NCBI GenBank assembly: GCA_025462735.1
Contig: JAOAPC010000014.1
Span: 62,001-126,000, forward strand
Direction of reading: 5' to 3'
DNA from: Acidobacteriaceae bacterium
Lineage (GTDB): Bacteria > Acidobacteriota > Terriglobia > Terriglobales > Acidobacteriaceae
DNA length: 64,000 bases
Shown: in pieces, positions 54,142 to 61,968 of the stretch
How the letters are laid out: each line of letters starts with the position of its first letter
How positions within the stretch are numbered: position 1 is the stretch's first letter
Position numbers and translations under genes: made by a program
The notes under the pieces: generated by a model
Seen by the model: the letters and a program-made list of their open reading frames with translations, nothing else
What the model was told of the DNA's origin: nothing
Database searches by the model: none

Positions 54142-54540
54142 ATGAATCGTACTTATGAACTGATGTTTATTGTCCGGCCCGACATGACAGAAGAGGACCA
54201 GGACAAGCTGATTTCGACGTTGGAGACTGCGGTGACTTCCTCAGGCGGGCAAGTCAAGAACATGGAGAAGATGGGCAAGCGCCGTCTCGCTTATACCGTT
54301 CGCAAGTTTCATGACGGCATGTATATGCTGCTCACCTTCGAAGGTGGCGGCGGGCTGGTGCATGAGCTTGAGCGGCGGCTGCGCGTCAGTGAGCCGGTGA
54401 TCAAATTCCTCAGCGTGCGGATTGACGAAGAGCAGAAGCGGCTGGCAAAGGTCAAGGCCCTTCGCGATTCCAAGCGGAAGGTACCACCTGCAACCCCAAC
54501 TGCCGAAGCCGCGGGCGAGGCCCCGGCAGTAACAGCATAA
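54142..54540 (+). CDS. rpsF: 30S ribosomal protein S6
   Basis: A 132-residue S6 (NRTYELMFIVRPDMTEEDQ, GKRRLAYTVRKFHDGMYMLL, EPVIKFLSVRIDEEQKRL) that pairs with S18 on the small subunit. The ATG at 54142 follows GGAG by six or seven bases; the track start at 54130 is a GTG upstream. Ala/Pro/Glu-rich tail ends the protein. Confidence 0.95.
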   Translation: MNRTYELMFIVRPDMTEEDQDKLISTLETAVTSSGGQVKNMEKMGKRRLAYTVRKFHDGMYMLLTFEGGGGLVHELERRLRVSEPVIKFLSVRIDEEQKRLAKVKALRDSKRKVPPATPTAEAAGEAPAVTA

Positions 54541-54543
54541 AAC

Positions 54544-54659
54544 CGTCGTTGGTCGTCGGTCGTTCGTCGTTGGCAAGAGCCAAATCGCTATGAACCGATC
54601 GGTCAACCGATGAAGTTGGTATGAAGACGCCAACGACCAAGGACGAACGACCAAAGACG
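54544..54659. repeat. Inverted pair of CGTTGGTCGTCGGTCGTTCG-type repeats
   Basis: A GTCGTTGGTCGTCGG word (54544-54573) and an inverted relative, GCCAACGACCAAGGACGAAC (from 54629), fill the rpsF-rpsR gap. Unrelated in sequence to the AGCTAAGAG family. Confidence 0.75.
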
Positions 54660-54682
54660 ATTTCGAATTTTCAAGGAGCATC

Positions 54683-55021
54683 ATGGCTGACGAAACAAGA
54701 CCAACATCGACCTCAAGCGCGCCTGACGGGCACAGCGGAGAACGGCGTCCGCCGCGCTCCGGTCCCGGAGGCGGGCGTGAAGGTGGCCCCGGAGGACGCA
54801 AGTACTTCCGCCGCAAGAAAGTCTGCAAATTCTGCGTCGAGAAAATCGACTCGATTAATTACAAAGACGTGCGTCTGCTAGCACCGTTCGTTGCCGAGAG
54901 CGGCAAGATCGTGCCGCGGCGTTTGTCCGGGGTGTGCACGCCACATCAGCGCCGCCTCAGTTTGGCCATCAAGCAAGCCCGTAATATCGCTTTGCTGCCA
55001 TTTGCCGGCAGAGCAGCTTAA
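54683..55021 (+). CDS. rpsR: 30S ribosomal protein S18
   Basis: A 112-residue S18 whose core starts at [12 protein letters not shown], with [21 protein letters not shown]. The first 38 residues are Gly/Pro/Arg-rich and exceed the short N-terminus of many S18 proteins. Two Cys in CKFC and one later may mark a zinc-binding form. Standard S6-S18-L9 order. Confidence 0.95.
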   Translation: MADETRPTSTSSAPDGHSGERRPPRSGPGGGREGGPGGRKYFRRKKVCKFCVEKIDSINYKDVRLLAPFVAESGKIVPRRLSGVCTPHQRRLSLAIKQARNIALLPFAGRAA

Positions 55022-55026
55022 AACTG

Positions 55027-55089
55027 GCCACGGATTTAAACGGATCAAACGGATTTTTTACTCGTCGTTAATCCGTGAAGATCCGTGGC
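55027..55089. repeat. GCCACGGAT inverted repeat between rpsR and rplI
   Basis: GCCACGGAT (55027) and ATCCGTGGC (55081) pair as the arms of a 63-base element holding CGGAT-type subrepeats. A third, distinct family in this operon. Confidence 0.7.
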
Positions 55090-55116
55090 GAACTGAATTT
55101 CTTAACGGAGTCAATC

Positions 55117-55572
55117 ATGGAAGTCATACTCAAGGAAGACGTCGCAAAGCTCGGCTCGCGCGGAGACATGGTTAAAGTCGCCGAAGGATACGGGCGCAAT
55201 TTTTTGCTGCCGCATCGGCTAGCCATTGAAGCTACCAGCGGAAACAAAAAGGTCATCGAGCAGATGCGCGCGGCCTCCGTACGCCGTTCCGCCAAAGAGA
55301 AGGCGCAAGCCGAAGAACTTTCCAAGCAATTCGACGGCGTCTCGGTTTCATTCCAGCGCCGCTCGGGTGAGCACGATCAACTCTTCGGCTCCGTCACCTC
55401 CGGCGATCTGGCGGACGCTCTGGCGAAGAAGGGCTTTAACATCGATCGTCGCAAGATCCAGTTGCATGAACCTCTGAAGACCGTCGGCGACTTCACCATC
55501 CCCGTGAAGCTGCACAAAGACGTGACCGCTCACTTGAAGGTCGTAATCGAGAAGGAAGCGGTACAACAGTGA
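55117..55572 (+). CDS. rplI: 50S ribosomal protein L9
   Basis: A 151-residue L9 (MEVILKEDVAKLGSRGDMV, VAEGYGRNFLLPHRLA) with the central helix and C-terminal domain (IDRRKIQLHEPLKTVGDF). The ATG at 55117 is used; the track start at 55075 lies in the repeat and would add 14 unlike residues. Confidence 0.95.
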   Translation: MEVILKEDVAKLGSRGDMVKVAEGYGRNFLLPHRLAIEATSGNKKVIEQMRAASVRRSAKEKAQAEELSKQFDGVSVSFQRRSGEHDQLFGSVTSGDLADALAKKGFNIDRRKIQLHEPLKTVGDFTIPVKLHKDVTAHLKVVIEKEAVQQ

Positions 55573-55635
55573 TTAGTTGTCGGTGATCAGTACTGACCAC
55601 TAGTCACTGACAACTAGTTGCCCTGACAAAAGCCT

Positions 55636-55670
55636 TTGCCGCCACGATGTACCGCAGCTGGCATCACCGC
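55636..55670 (-). pseudogene. Weak partial copy of the aag 3' end
   Basis: GCCACGATGTACCGCAGC and the next bases match the aag tail near 56075-56104 with several changes, and are followed by GGAGCTACGGGCG palindromic sequence. Confidence 0.5.
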
Positions 55671-55734
55671 GTGTGAGATTGTGGAGCTACGGGCGTCCTC
55701 GCCCGTAGCATTCCCGACCAATTTTGATCCGAAA

Positions 55735-55796
55735 TCATCGCGACACAAACCTGTTCCCTGCCACGATGTAAACGTAGCGGCATCTCCACCGCCTTC
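55735..55796 (-). pseudogene. Partial copy of the aag 3' end (about 62 bases)
   Basis: It aligns from the stop codon of aag (55735 to 56049) for 62 bases with five mismatches and a one-base insertion, then departs into GGAGCTACGGGCG. Its minus-strand translation still reads KAVEMPLR before shifting frame. The intact gene lies 250 bases to the right. Confidence 0.82.
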
Positions 55797-56048
55797 CGGG
55801 ATTTGGAGCTACGGGCGCTCTCGCCCACCATTTTCTTAGCTGACACCGAACTGCTCGCGCTTCCGCAAAACGGGAAGGGCATGACTTCAGTCGTGCCGCA
55901 AAGGCACTACACGAATGACGGCTTTAGCCGCTGAGGGACTCTCTGCGTATTGAGGGAGGTTACCTCGGAGGCTAAAGCCATATCTTCTGGCGGAATCTAT
56001 CGGCACGAGTAAAACTCGTGCCCTTCCCTTTGTATCGCGGTGCTTCAT

Positions 56049-56654
56049 TCATCCCGACACAAACTTGTTCTCTGCCACGATATAACGCAGCGGCATCTCC
56101 ACCGCCTTCTTGATCCCAATTCGCTTCGTAATCAAGACCTCGGGCGGAGGCGTGCCGTCATCAGCAATGTAGAGATCAGATCGTGGACTGGTCAGGTCTT
56201 TTCCGTTGTCGCGCTCGCGTATGATTCCGAAAGCCGCCGCCAACCTTCCCGGACCACGCGTCAATCGTCGCAAATCGTGGCTCTCATCAATACCACGTAG
56301 CTTAAACATGGCTTCCATACCCCGGACCGGTTCGACCGCGCGAAAGAGAATTCCTCCAGGCACTCCATCCGGAAGGCAAGAAACGTTCAAGCAGTAATGG
56401 TTGCCATAGATGAAGTACACGTACGCGTGTCCTGGTGGTCCGAACAGGACTGCGTTGCGCGACGTCTTTCCAATTGATGCATGCGCAGCTGGATCATCGG
56501 CGCCAAGATAAGCTTCGACCTCGACAATGCGTCCGGTCAGCAGTTGACGTCCCTGGCGCCGCACCAGGATTTTGCCCAGCAAGTCCGGCCCGACCAGCCG
56601 CGGATCGCGGTCGTAAAAATCTCGCGAAAGAACCCGAAGCGGACCCAGCTTCAT
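56049..56654 (-). CDS. DNA-3-methyladenine glycosylase (AAG/MPG family)
   Basis: Removes alkylated purines from DNA in base-excision repair. About 201 residues: GPDLLGKILVRRQGRQLL, VEVEAYLGADDPAAHAS (catalytic Glu), NHYCLNVSCLPDGVPGGILFRAVEP and GPGRLAAAFGI match Mpg. The ATG at 56654 gives the usual N-terminus; the GTG at 56714 adds 20 unlike residues. Its 3' terminal bases are copied twice in the neighbouring intergenic region. Confidence 0.93.
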   Translation of the reverse strand: MKLGPLRVLSRDFYDRDPRLVGPDLLGKILVRRQGRQLLTGRIVEVEAYLGADDPAAHASIGKTSRNAVLFGPPGHAYVYFIYGNHYCLNVSCLPDGVPGGILFRAVEPVRGMEAMFKLRGIDESHDLRRLTRGPGRLAAAFGIIRERDNGKDLTSPRSDLYIADDGTPPPEVLITKRIGIKKAVEMPLRYIVAENKFVSG

Positions 56655-56782
56655 CTGTTTAGGAGACGGACTCACGCTTCGATTATCGCCGCGAATGCTG
56701 GCCAGAGAAAACACGGCCTGAATCGCGTCTCGGATCCTGCTTCGTCTCTACGTGACATAATCAACATCGGAGATCACGAATT

Positions 56783-57436
56783 TTGAGCTGTGCGATTTGC
56801 AACAAACGCAAGGAAAAGCGCTTCTGTCCGGCAGTTCACGGACGCATCTGTCCGCAATGCTGCGGCGAGCAGCGCGAAGTGACGCTCGACTGCCCGAGTG
56901 AGTGCGTCTACCTTCAGCAGGCGCGCGAGCACGAGAAGCCGCGTCCGCTCGAGGAACTGGACCAGAGTGCGCTCTTCCCGAAGATTGAGATTGGCCAGCA
57001 ATTTCTCTACGAGCAGGAGCACCTGATCCTCGGCTTAAGCTACGCTCTGGCGAAAAGCGCACAGGCTGATCGCGGCATTCGCGACTCTGATTTGATTTCG
57101 GCCCTGTCGGCGCTTGCTCGGAACTACGAAACTCTGGCAGGATCGGGCCTGCATTACGAAACGCCAGTGACGAACTTATCGCACCAGGCAATCGCCTCCG
57201 AAGTTCAAAAGATGGTCAAGGAATATCGCGAGGCGGAGCAAAAGCACGTGGGCTATAGCCGATTGCGTGACTCCGATGTTTTTCGAGCGTTGGTCTTTCT
57301 GCTGCGCATGGCGTTCACCCGCACGTCAGGCCGGCCAAAGTCGCGTGCGTTCGTCGACTTTCTGTTCCGGCAATTTCCGGAACAGCACTCGGCAATTACC
57401 GCGGCGGATGAAGGCAGCCGCATCATCGTTCCTTGA
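56783..57436 (+). CDS. Protein with N-terminal Cys-rich zinc-binding motif, unknown function
   Basis: A 217-residue soluble protein starting at TTG. The first 30 residues hold CAICNKRKEKRFCPAV and ICPQCCG, a likely zinc knuckle, followed by DCPSECVYL; the rest is helical (for example YALAKSAQADRGIRDSDLI). Similar Cys-start proteins are common in acidobacteria, but I cannot name a family. The last 70 bases are duplicated at 58123-58192, 756 bases downstream. Divergent from aag. Confidence 0.7.
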   Translation: MSCAICNKRKEKRFCPAVHGRICPQCCGEQREVTLDCPSECVYLQQAREHEKPRPLEELDQSALFPKIEIGQQFLYEQEHLILGLSYALAKSAQADRGIRDSDLISALSALARNYETLAGSGLHYETPVTNLSHQAIASEVQKMVKEYREAEQKHVGYSRLRDSDVFRALVFLLRMAFTRTSGRPKSRAFVDFLFRQFPEQHSAITAADEGSRIIVP

Positions 57437-57478
57437 TCTTGTCGCCGAAGACGAAAGCAGCCGATCAGTAATCGAACC

Positions 57479-58036
57479 ATGAGAGAAAACAATTTCGCTT
57501 TGCTAGTAAGTCTAGTTCTGGCGCTATCCTTGTGTGGTCATTCGGCAGACAAGGTAGCGCGAAATCCGCCGCCCGCAGCACAGGACCTAGCTTTGAAGGT
57601 TAGTCCTACAAAGCTGGTGTACAAAACAAGCGAAGCAATCGAGCTACATTTGACTCTCGAGAACAAGGGGCAGGCACAACAAATCGTACCTCGCCATCTG
57701 AAGCTGCGGACGAATATTAGGCTGCAAATCCTTGACCATCAGGGCGGGTCAGCGAAATGGTGCGGGCGAATAGCGGATGAGCTTGTGTTTCTCAAAAGCA
57801 ACTATAGAACTCTTTCTCCGGGCGAGTTTTTGAAAGGCCGGTTGACCATATCCTGTCAAAACGCCGAGGATCCAGGGCGGTCGTGGGGATACAAGATTTC
57901 TGTTCCGGGCAAGTACACAATTGAAGCGGCATATCAACTAACGTTGCCGAGAGAGAACTATGAAAAGGGTTTTCCGGGTGCTCGGGTCGTCAGTGGCCCG
58001 GTTTCGGCTGAACCAGTAACGATCGAATTACAGTAA
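57479..58036 (+). CDS. Exported protein of unknown function, within a duplicated-end cassette
   Basis: A 185-residue protein with a signal peptide (NFALLVSLVLALSLCGHSADK). The mature part has LALKVSPTKLVYKTSEAIEL and a beta-rich C-terminus (WGYKISVPGKYTIEAAYQL), like a bacterial Ig-like fold. It appears less GC-rich than its neighbours by eye. It sits between two 70-base copies of the upstream gene's 3' end, so it may be an acquired segment. Confidence 0.7.
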   Translation: MRENNFALLVSLVLALSLCGHSADKVARNPPPAAQDLALKVSPTKLVYKTSEAIELHLTLENKGQAQQIVPRHLKLRTNIRLQILDHQGGSAKWCGRIADELVFLKSNYRTLSPGEFLKGRLTISCQNAEDPGRSWGYKISVPGKYTIEAAYQLTLPRENYEKGFPGARVVSGPVSAEPVTIELQ

Positions 58037-58058
58037 CTCGGTGGTCGGAGCTGGCATG

Positions 58059-58114
58059 GCCCACCTTTGGAGCACCACAACTCCCGCAAGTAGAGATAGT
58101 TGGGAAAGGTGGGC
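58059..58114. repeat. Inverted repeat GCCCACCTTT ... AAAGGTGGGC
   Basis: Ten-base arms (58059-58068 and 58105-58114) enclose 36 bases. It lies directly before the duplicated gene tail. Confidence 0.75.
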
Positions 58115-58122
58115 TAGCCCGC

Positions 58123-58192
58123 CCGGCAATTTCCGGAACAACAGTCTGCAATTGCCGCGGCGGACGAAGGCAGCCGCATTATCGTTCCCTGA
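58123..58192 (+). pseudogene. Duplicated 3' end of the zinc-motif protein gene
   Basis: Seventy bases match 57367-57436 with seven mismatches, ending with the same stop codon. The encoded tail RQFPEQQSAIAAADEGSRII differs by two residues. No gene body precedes it. Confidence 0.88.
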
Positions 58193-58221
58193 CCTTTTAG
58201 TGAAACATTGAAGGCGGCCGA

Positions 58222-58710
58222 TCAGCTTGCCACTAGTTTTTTCACTAGCTGTCCAGCCGGCAGCGCGTCTCGCAGTTCACGAATGGTCCGCTTGAATACC
58301 GGATGGCGTGCATCCGGAGCGATTTCCGCTAGCGGTTCCAATACAAAACGCCGCTCGTGCATCCGGGGATGCGGGATAGTAAGCGACGGCAGTTCTATCA
58401 CCGAGCTTCCGAACAGCAGAATATCGATATCAATTATGCGTGGGGCCTTTTGCTGTCGACGTTGCCGGCCCATGCCCTGTTCCAGATTCAGAATTGCGGC
58501 GATTAACTGCCGCGGCATTTTCTCCGTATCGAGCTTGACCGCGCAATTCAGGAACCAGGGCTGCGGACTGGTCTCGACGGGCTCCGTCTCATAAAACGAC
58601 GACACCGCAGCCACAGTCCCTAATTCGGCCAACTCCTCTATCGCTGCGTTAAGGTTCGCCGCCCGGTCGCCCACATTTGATCCCAGCGAAAGATAGACGA
58701 TTTTGTGCAT
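58222..58710 (-). CDS. folK: 2-amino-4-hydroxy-6-hydroxymethyldihydropteridine diphosphokinase
   Basis: Folate synthesis enzyme that transfers pyrophosphate from ATP to hydroxymethyldihydropterin. 162 residues with YLSLGSNVGDRAANL, SSFYETEPV, RIIDIDILLFG and HPRMHERRFVLEPL, all expected HPPK motifs. It stands alone; no folP or folB is adjacent. Confidence 0.95.
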   Translation of the reverse strand: MHKIVYLSLGSNVGDRAANLNAAIEELAELGTVAAVSSFYETEPVETSPQPWFLNCAVKLDTEKMPRQLIAAILNLEQGMGRQRRQQKAPRIIDIDILLFGSSVIELPSLTIPHPRMHERRFVLEPLAEIAPDARHPVFKRTIRELRDALPAGQLVKKLVAS

Positions 58711-58828
58711 TCTGCTTCAGTTTGCGGTTTTCCCGGATTTGTTGCCAGAGAAAAAGTGCATTCGAGGGAATCCAGTTTGCAACTTGGTTTAAGTTGCAGA
58801 TCAAGCGATCATTTTTACACGCACTTTT

Positions 58829-59059
58829 ATGCTTCCAGTCGAACTAAGAATCGACCGCGCCAAACGCCTCCTGCAGATGATCGAGCAGGATGCCCCTCTG
58901 CTGGCTGTCCGCGTCGCGCCACTTTCGCTTGAGTGCCAGGAGTCCGCCAAATCCCACGTGCAAAGGCTGGCCGCGCTGACCCGTGCCGAACTCCGGCGTC
59001 TTATGAAAGAAAAAGCCGTCACCGAGTCAACCGACCTCGTACCGCAAGCCGCCGACTAG
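58829..59059 (+). CDS. Small helical protein of unknown function
   Basis: A 76-residue charged protein (LRIDRAKRLLQMIEQDAPL, ALTRAELRRLMKEKAV). No family recognised and no clear Shine-Dalgarno before the ATG at 58829, so it is only moderately supported. Confidence 0.5.
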   Translation: MLPVELRIDRAKRLLQMIEQDAPLLAVRVAPLSLECQESAKSHVQRLAALTRAELRRLMKEKAVTESTDLVPQAAD

Positions 59060-59184
59060 GAGTCGCTTCCGGTTCGTCACAGCATTTTCCAGGATTTTTG
59101 CTGGCCTTCCAATAGAATCTGGCGTACACTGCCTGCCGAGTTCACACACGACCAGCGCACGTCTTCGCACGCCTAGGAGGAACC

Positions 59185-59937
59185 ATGGCCACAGCTGCGG
59201 CGCGTCCGGTAACTTCCGTCCCAACTAAATCGAACCTCCCGGGAAACCGGTTTGACCATATCTTCTTCCCCGGTATCGCCTGGTTGATGCTCGTCACGGT
59301 CTTTGTGGGTTTTGCACCCACGTACTATCTCGCAGGAATCGTCCGAGCACCACTCCCGAGCGCGATTATTCACGTGCATGCGGTGGTGTTTTCGAGTTGG
59401 ATTCTTCTACTGATCGCGCAGACCTCGCTGGTTGCTGGCGGGCGCGTGGACATTCATCGGCGGCTTGGGATTGCCGGATTCCTGCTGGCCTGCGCTGTGG
59501 TTGTTGTCGGGGTTTTGGCAGCCACGGATATGCTTGCGCGAGGTGGGCCGGGGGGAGGAGACCCGACGGCTTTCTATGCCGTTCCCCTATCAAACATGTT
59601 GGTTTTCGGCACGTTGATCCCTTTCGCATTTCGCGCGCGCCGCAATCCCCAGGTACACAAGCGACTCATCGTGCTGGCCACGACTGCGCTGATGACCGCC
59701 GCCATTGCCCGGTGGCCGTTTGCAATCGTTCACCGAAATGCTCCGGTTGCGATGCGCTTTTCCTATGTGTTCGTGTTGCTCCTGGTGCTCTACGATCTTT
59801 GGTCAACCCACAAGATTAACCGCGCTACGCTCTGGGCGGGCGCTTTCCTGATTGCAGTACAACAGGCTGCATTTCCCATTGGCCAAACAGCCGCCTGGCA
59901 CGCCTTTGCCGGTTGGATTGTATCGGTGGTTCGTTAG
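59185..59937 (+). CDS. Seven-helix membrane protein of unknown function
   Basis: A 250-residue protein with about 7 hydrophobic segments. Features are FFPGIAWLMLVTVFVGFAP, a HVHAVVFSSW stretch and RRLGIAGFLLACAVVVV; several His in helices could bind heme or metal. AGGAGG lies a few bases before the ATG, deciding the start. Family not recognised with certainty. Confidence 0.75.
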   Translation: MATAAARPVTSVPTKSNLPGNRFDHIFFPGIAWLMLVTVFVGFAPTYYLAGIVRAPLPSAIIHVHAVVFSSWILLLIAQTSLVAGGRVDIHRRLGIAGFLLACAVVVVGVLAATDMLARGGPGGGDPTAFYAVPLSNMLVFGTLIPFAFRARRNPQVHKRLIVLATTALMTAAIARWPFAIVHRNAPVAMRFSYVFVLLLVLYDLWSTHKINRATLWAGAFLIAVQQAAFPIGQTAAWHAFAGWIVSVVR

Positions 59938-59998
59938 AGTCTAGAGTGATGATCAGATCGGAACTTACAGGGTAGTCTTCAGAACAACGAAGCTGCCG

Positions 59999-60904
59999 TT
60001 ACACTGCCTGCTCGACCGAGTTCTCCTGAGGCGCGCGGTATTCTGCTTCACCTTCCGTGAGTGTCGTCTCTTCCCAAAGGGTACGGTCGCGCAGCAAGCG
60101 GGAAACCAAAGCAGTGTGCATCGCGTGCCCGGCGCGATCCGCGACTACCTTGCCCAGGACTCGCCGCCCGATTAATGCGAGATCGCCGATCAAATCCAGT
60201 ATCTTGTGGCGGACGAACTCGTCGGGAAAACGTAAGGGGGGATTTACCAGCCCTTCCTGGGTGAGTACGAGGGCGTTTTCACTCGACGCTCCACGAATCA
60301 GTCCCTGCTGGCGCATGGCTTCGGCTTCGTGCAGAAACCCGAAGGTGCGTGCAGGAGCGATTTTTGAGACATACTGGCCATTCGTCAGCTCGAGCGAGAA
60401 GGTTTCGCGTCCAATGAGAGGATGCGGAAAGTTGATGGTGTAGGAAACCGAGTACGTCTCCGCAGGATAAACCCCAATGAATTTGTTGCCTTCTCGAAAT
60501 TCCAAGGGGCGAAGAATTCGAATGTAAGTTCGTGGACGCCGCTGTTTCCGGACCCCTGCTTTCTTGATCAGATCGATGAAAGGCCGCGCGCTGCCATCCA
60601 GGATCGGCAACTCAAGATTATCGAGTTGCACGATCGCGTTGTCGATTCCCATGCCTACGAATGCCGAAAGCAAATGCTCCGTAGTTGAGATCAGAACGCC
60701 TTTCTTCATGAGACTGGTGGCGTAGCTGACACGGGCCACATTCTTGCCCACGGCTTCAATCTCAAAGCCATCCAGATCCACTCGGCGGAAGATGATCCCC
60801 GTGCCCGCCGGAGCGGGAAGGATTTGCAGGCTGACCGGTGCTCCAGAATGAAGACCTACGCCTTGGCAGCTGGCTCCTGCACGAAGTGTTTGTTCAGTTA
60901 TCAG
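59999..60904 (-). CDS. lpxC: UDP-3-O-acyl-GlcNAc deacetylase LpxC, probable CTG start
   Basis: First committed step of lipid A synthesis. The visible ORF from a GTG at 60781 has STTEHLLSAFVGMGIDN (metal His) and FVRHKILDLIGDLALIG (His and Asp), but lacks the conserved start. In the same frame upstream lies TLRAGASCQGVGLHSG, matching E. coli TLKRIVQATGVGLHTG with no gap. A TAG at 60926-60928 closes the frame, and no ATG, GTG or TTG lies between. A CTG at 60904 falls exactly where E. coli has its initiator Met (L-I-T-E-Q-T-L against M-I-K-Q-R-T-L). From there the protein has 301 residues, normal for LpxC. GGA lies about eight bases before it. Confidence 0.85.
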   Translation of the reverse strand: MITEQTLRAGASCQGVGLHSGAPVSLQILPAPAGTGIIFRRVDLDGFEIEAVGKNVARVSYATSLMKKGVLISTTEHLLSAFVGMGIDNAIVQLDNLELPILDGSARPFIDLIKKAGVRKQRRPRTYIRILRPLEFREGNKFIGVYPAETYSVSYTINFPHPLIGRETFSLELTNGQYVSKIAPARTFGFLHEAEAMRQQGLIRGASSENALVLTQEGLVNPPLRFPDEFVRHKILDLIGDLALIGRRVLGKVVADRAGHAMHTALVSRLLRDRTLWEETTLTEGEAEYRAPQENSVEQAV

Positions 60905-61086
60905 GGTGGATTCCAGACTACAAAGCTACCAGCACACCAAGAAATTCGTATGTGGCAATTTCGCCACAGTCCGTGGCAGGAATGACATACATGGTCGGGC
61001 GTAACATCCATGTTTACAAATGTTTACATCCTTTCTCCGCACCGGAGATGACCGCTGCAATCGCAATACCGGCTGCAAACGGACGT
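60905..61086. other. Gap upstream of lpxC
   Basis: About 180 bases between lpxC and the next minus-strand gene end. It contains TAG in the lpxC frame at 60926 and no gene. No promoter can be named with confidence. Confidence 0.4.
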
Positions 61087-61920
61087 TCAGTGCCTTTTGG
61101 ACGCGTTGGCAGCTTGAGGATCAAACAGAGAATCGCTCAACCCTTGGTTGTAGCTCGCGCCGGTGAGAAAACTCTGGGCTGACATTTCGCTGTTAAAAAG
61201 ACGCGTCGTATCGAACGGCGTCATGATGTTCTGAACGGGGCGATAGTTATCGAAAATTTCCTCTTCCACGTTGCGCTGTTTGTCCGCGGGATCGCGCCAC
61301 GAGAAGCTCTTCTTTACCGGAAGGTGCGTAATGGTGTCGATATAAAGGGTGACCGCCTCGTTTTTATTATTCATGACCGTCACCTGCTCGGTTTGCTTCT
61401 GCGCAGCGACGGTTTGACCTTCGTAAAAGAGTGCTACCCCGGGTTGATTGAGCCACTCCCGCAACACAAGATCGAGCGAGTAGTGTCGGCGTCGCAAATA
61501 GGCATCGAGTTCGTCCTTTTGATCCAAAGGGCGCACACCTCTGTAGGTGATCTCATAACCTTTGTCGCCGTTATAAATTTCAATGACATCACGTTTTTTT
61601 GTGAGCTCGACCCGGTCTTTGTCGGGAAACTTCCTGAAACGCCAGAATACGGTCCCCAGGCTGTTCGGCTGGCCGTGGTGAAAGCTGTACCCGCGGCCCT
61701 CCGACCTCATGTCGCTGGCATTCAAATACGCTTGTCCGCCGAGCGCCTGAATGGCTTGATCAATGATCGCCTTAGCTTTTTGGACATTGGCTTGGTCGGT
61801 CGGGATCGACTGGGCAGGGGTGGAAACAGCAGTAGAGTTAGTGTCGTTCGGGCCGGTAGCAGGAGTGTCCTGCCCGAAAGCAATCACTGTCAGCAAAAGT
61901 GCGATGAGCGCATATTTCAT
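61087..61920 (-). CDS. Exported lipoprotein-sorting-like protein (LolA-fold candidate)
   Basis: A 277-residue protein with a signal peptide (MKYALIALLLTVIAFGQ) and a Thr/Ser/Pro-rich linker. The mature part has AKAIIDQAIQALGGQAYLNA, then VFWRFRKFPDKDRVEL, VIEIYNGDKGYEITYRG and TLYIDTITHLPVKKSF, the pattern of outer-membrane lipoprotein-sorting-like domains in acidobacteria. Periplasmic; function unknown. Confidence 0.75.
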   Translation of the reverse strand: MKYALIALLLTVIAFGQDTPATGPNDTNSTAVSTPAQSIPTDQANVQKAKAIIDQAIQALGGQAYLNASDMRSEGRGYSFHHGQPNSLGTVFWRFRKFPDKDRVELTKKRDVIEIYNGDKGYEITYRGVRPLDQKDELDAYLRRRHYSLDLVLREWLNQPGVALFYEGQTVAAQKQTEQVTVMNNKNEAVTLYIDTITHLPVKKSFSWRDPADKQRNVEEEIFDNYRPVQNIMTPFDTTRLFNSEMSAQSFLTGASYNQGLSDSLFDPQAANASKRH

Positions 61921-61968
61921 TCTTTAGACATATTAGACGCACTCAGGCCACAGGTACGCTGCCCCGCC

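Larger units (their letters stand above)
55573..56048. other. Gene-free repeat nest between rplI and aag
   Basis: No real gene. It holds an imperfect TAGTTGTCGGTGA/TCACTGACAACTA pair right after rplI, two decayed copies of the aag 3' end, palindromes of the GGAGCTACGGGCG type (near 55682 and 55804), a GGCTTTAGCC-type repeat (near 55920) and the hairpin GGCACGAGT-AAA-ACTCGTGCC (56002-56022). Confidence 0.85.

Noticed and set aside
57479-58036. Insertion sequence or phage gene
   Set aside because: The encoded protein is an exported beta-rich protein, not a transposase or integrase, despite flanking duplications.
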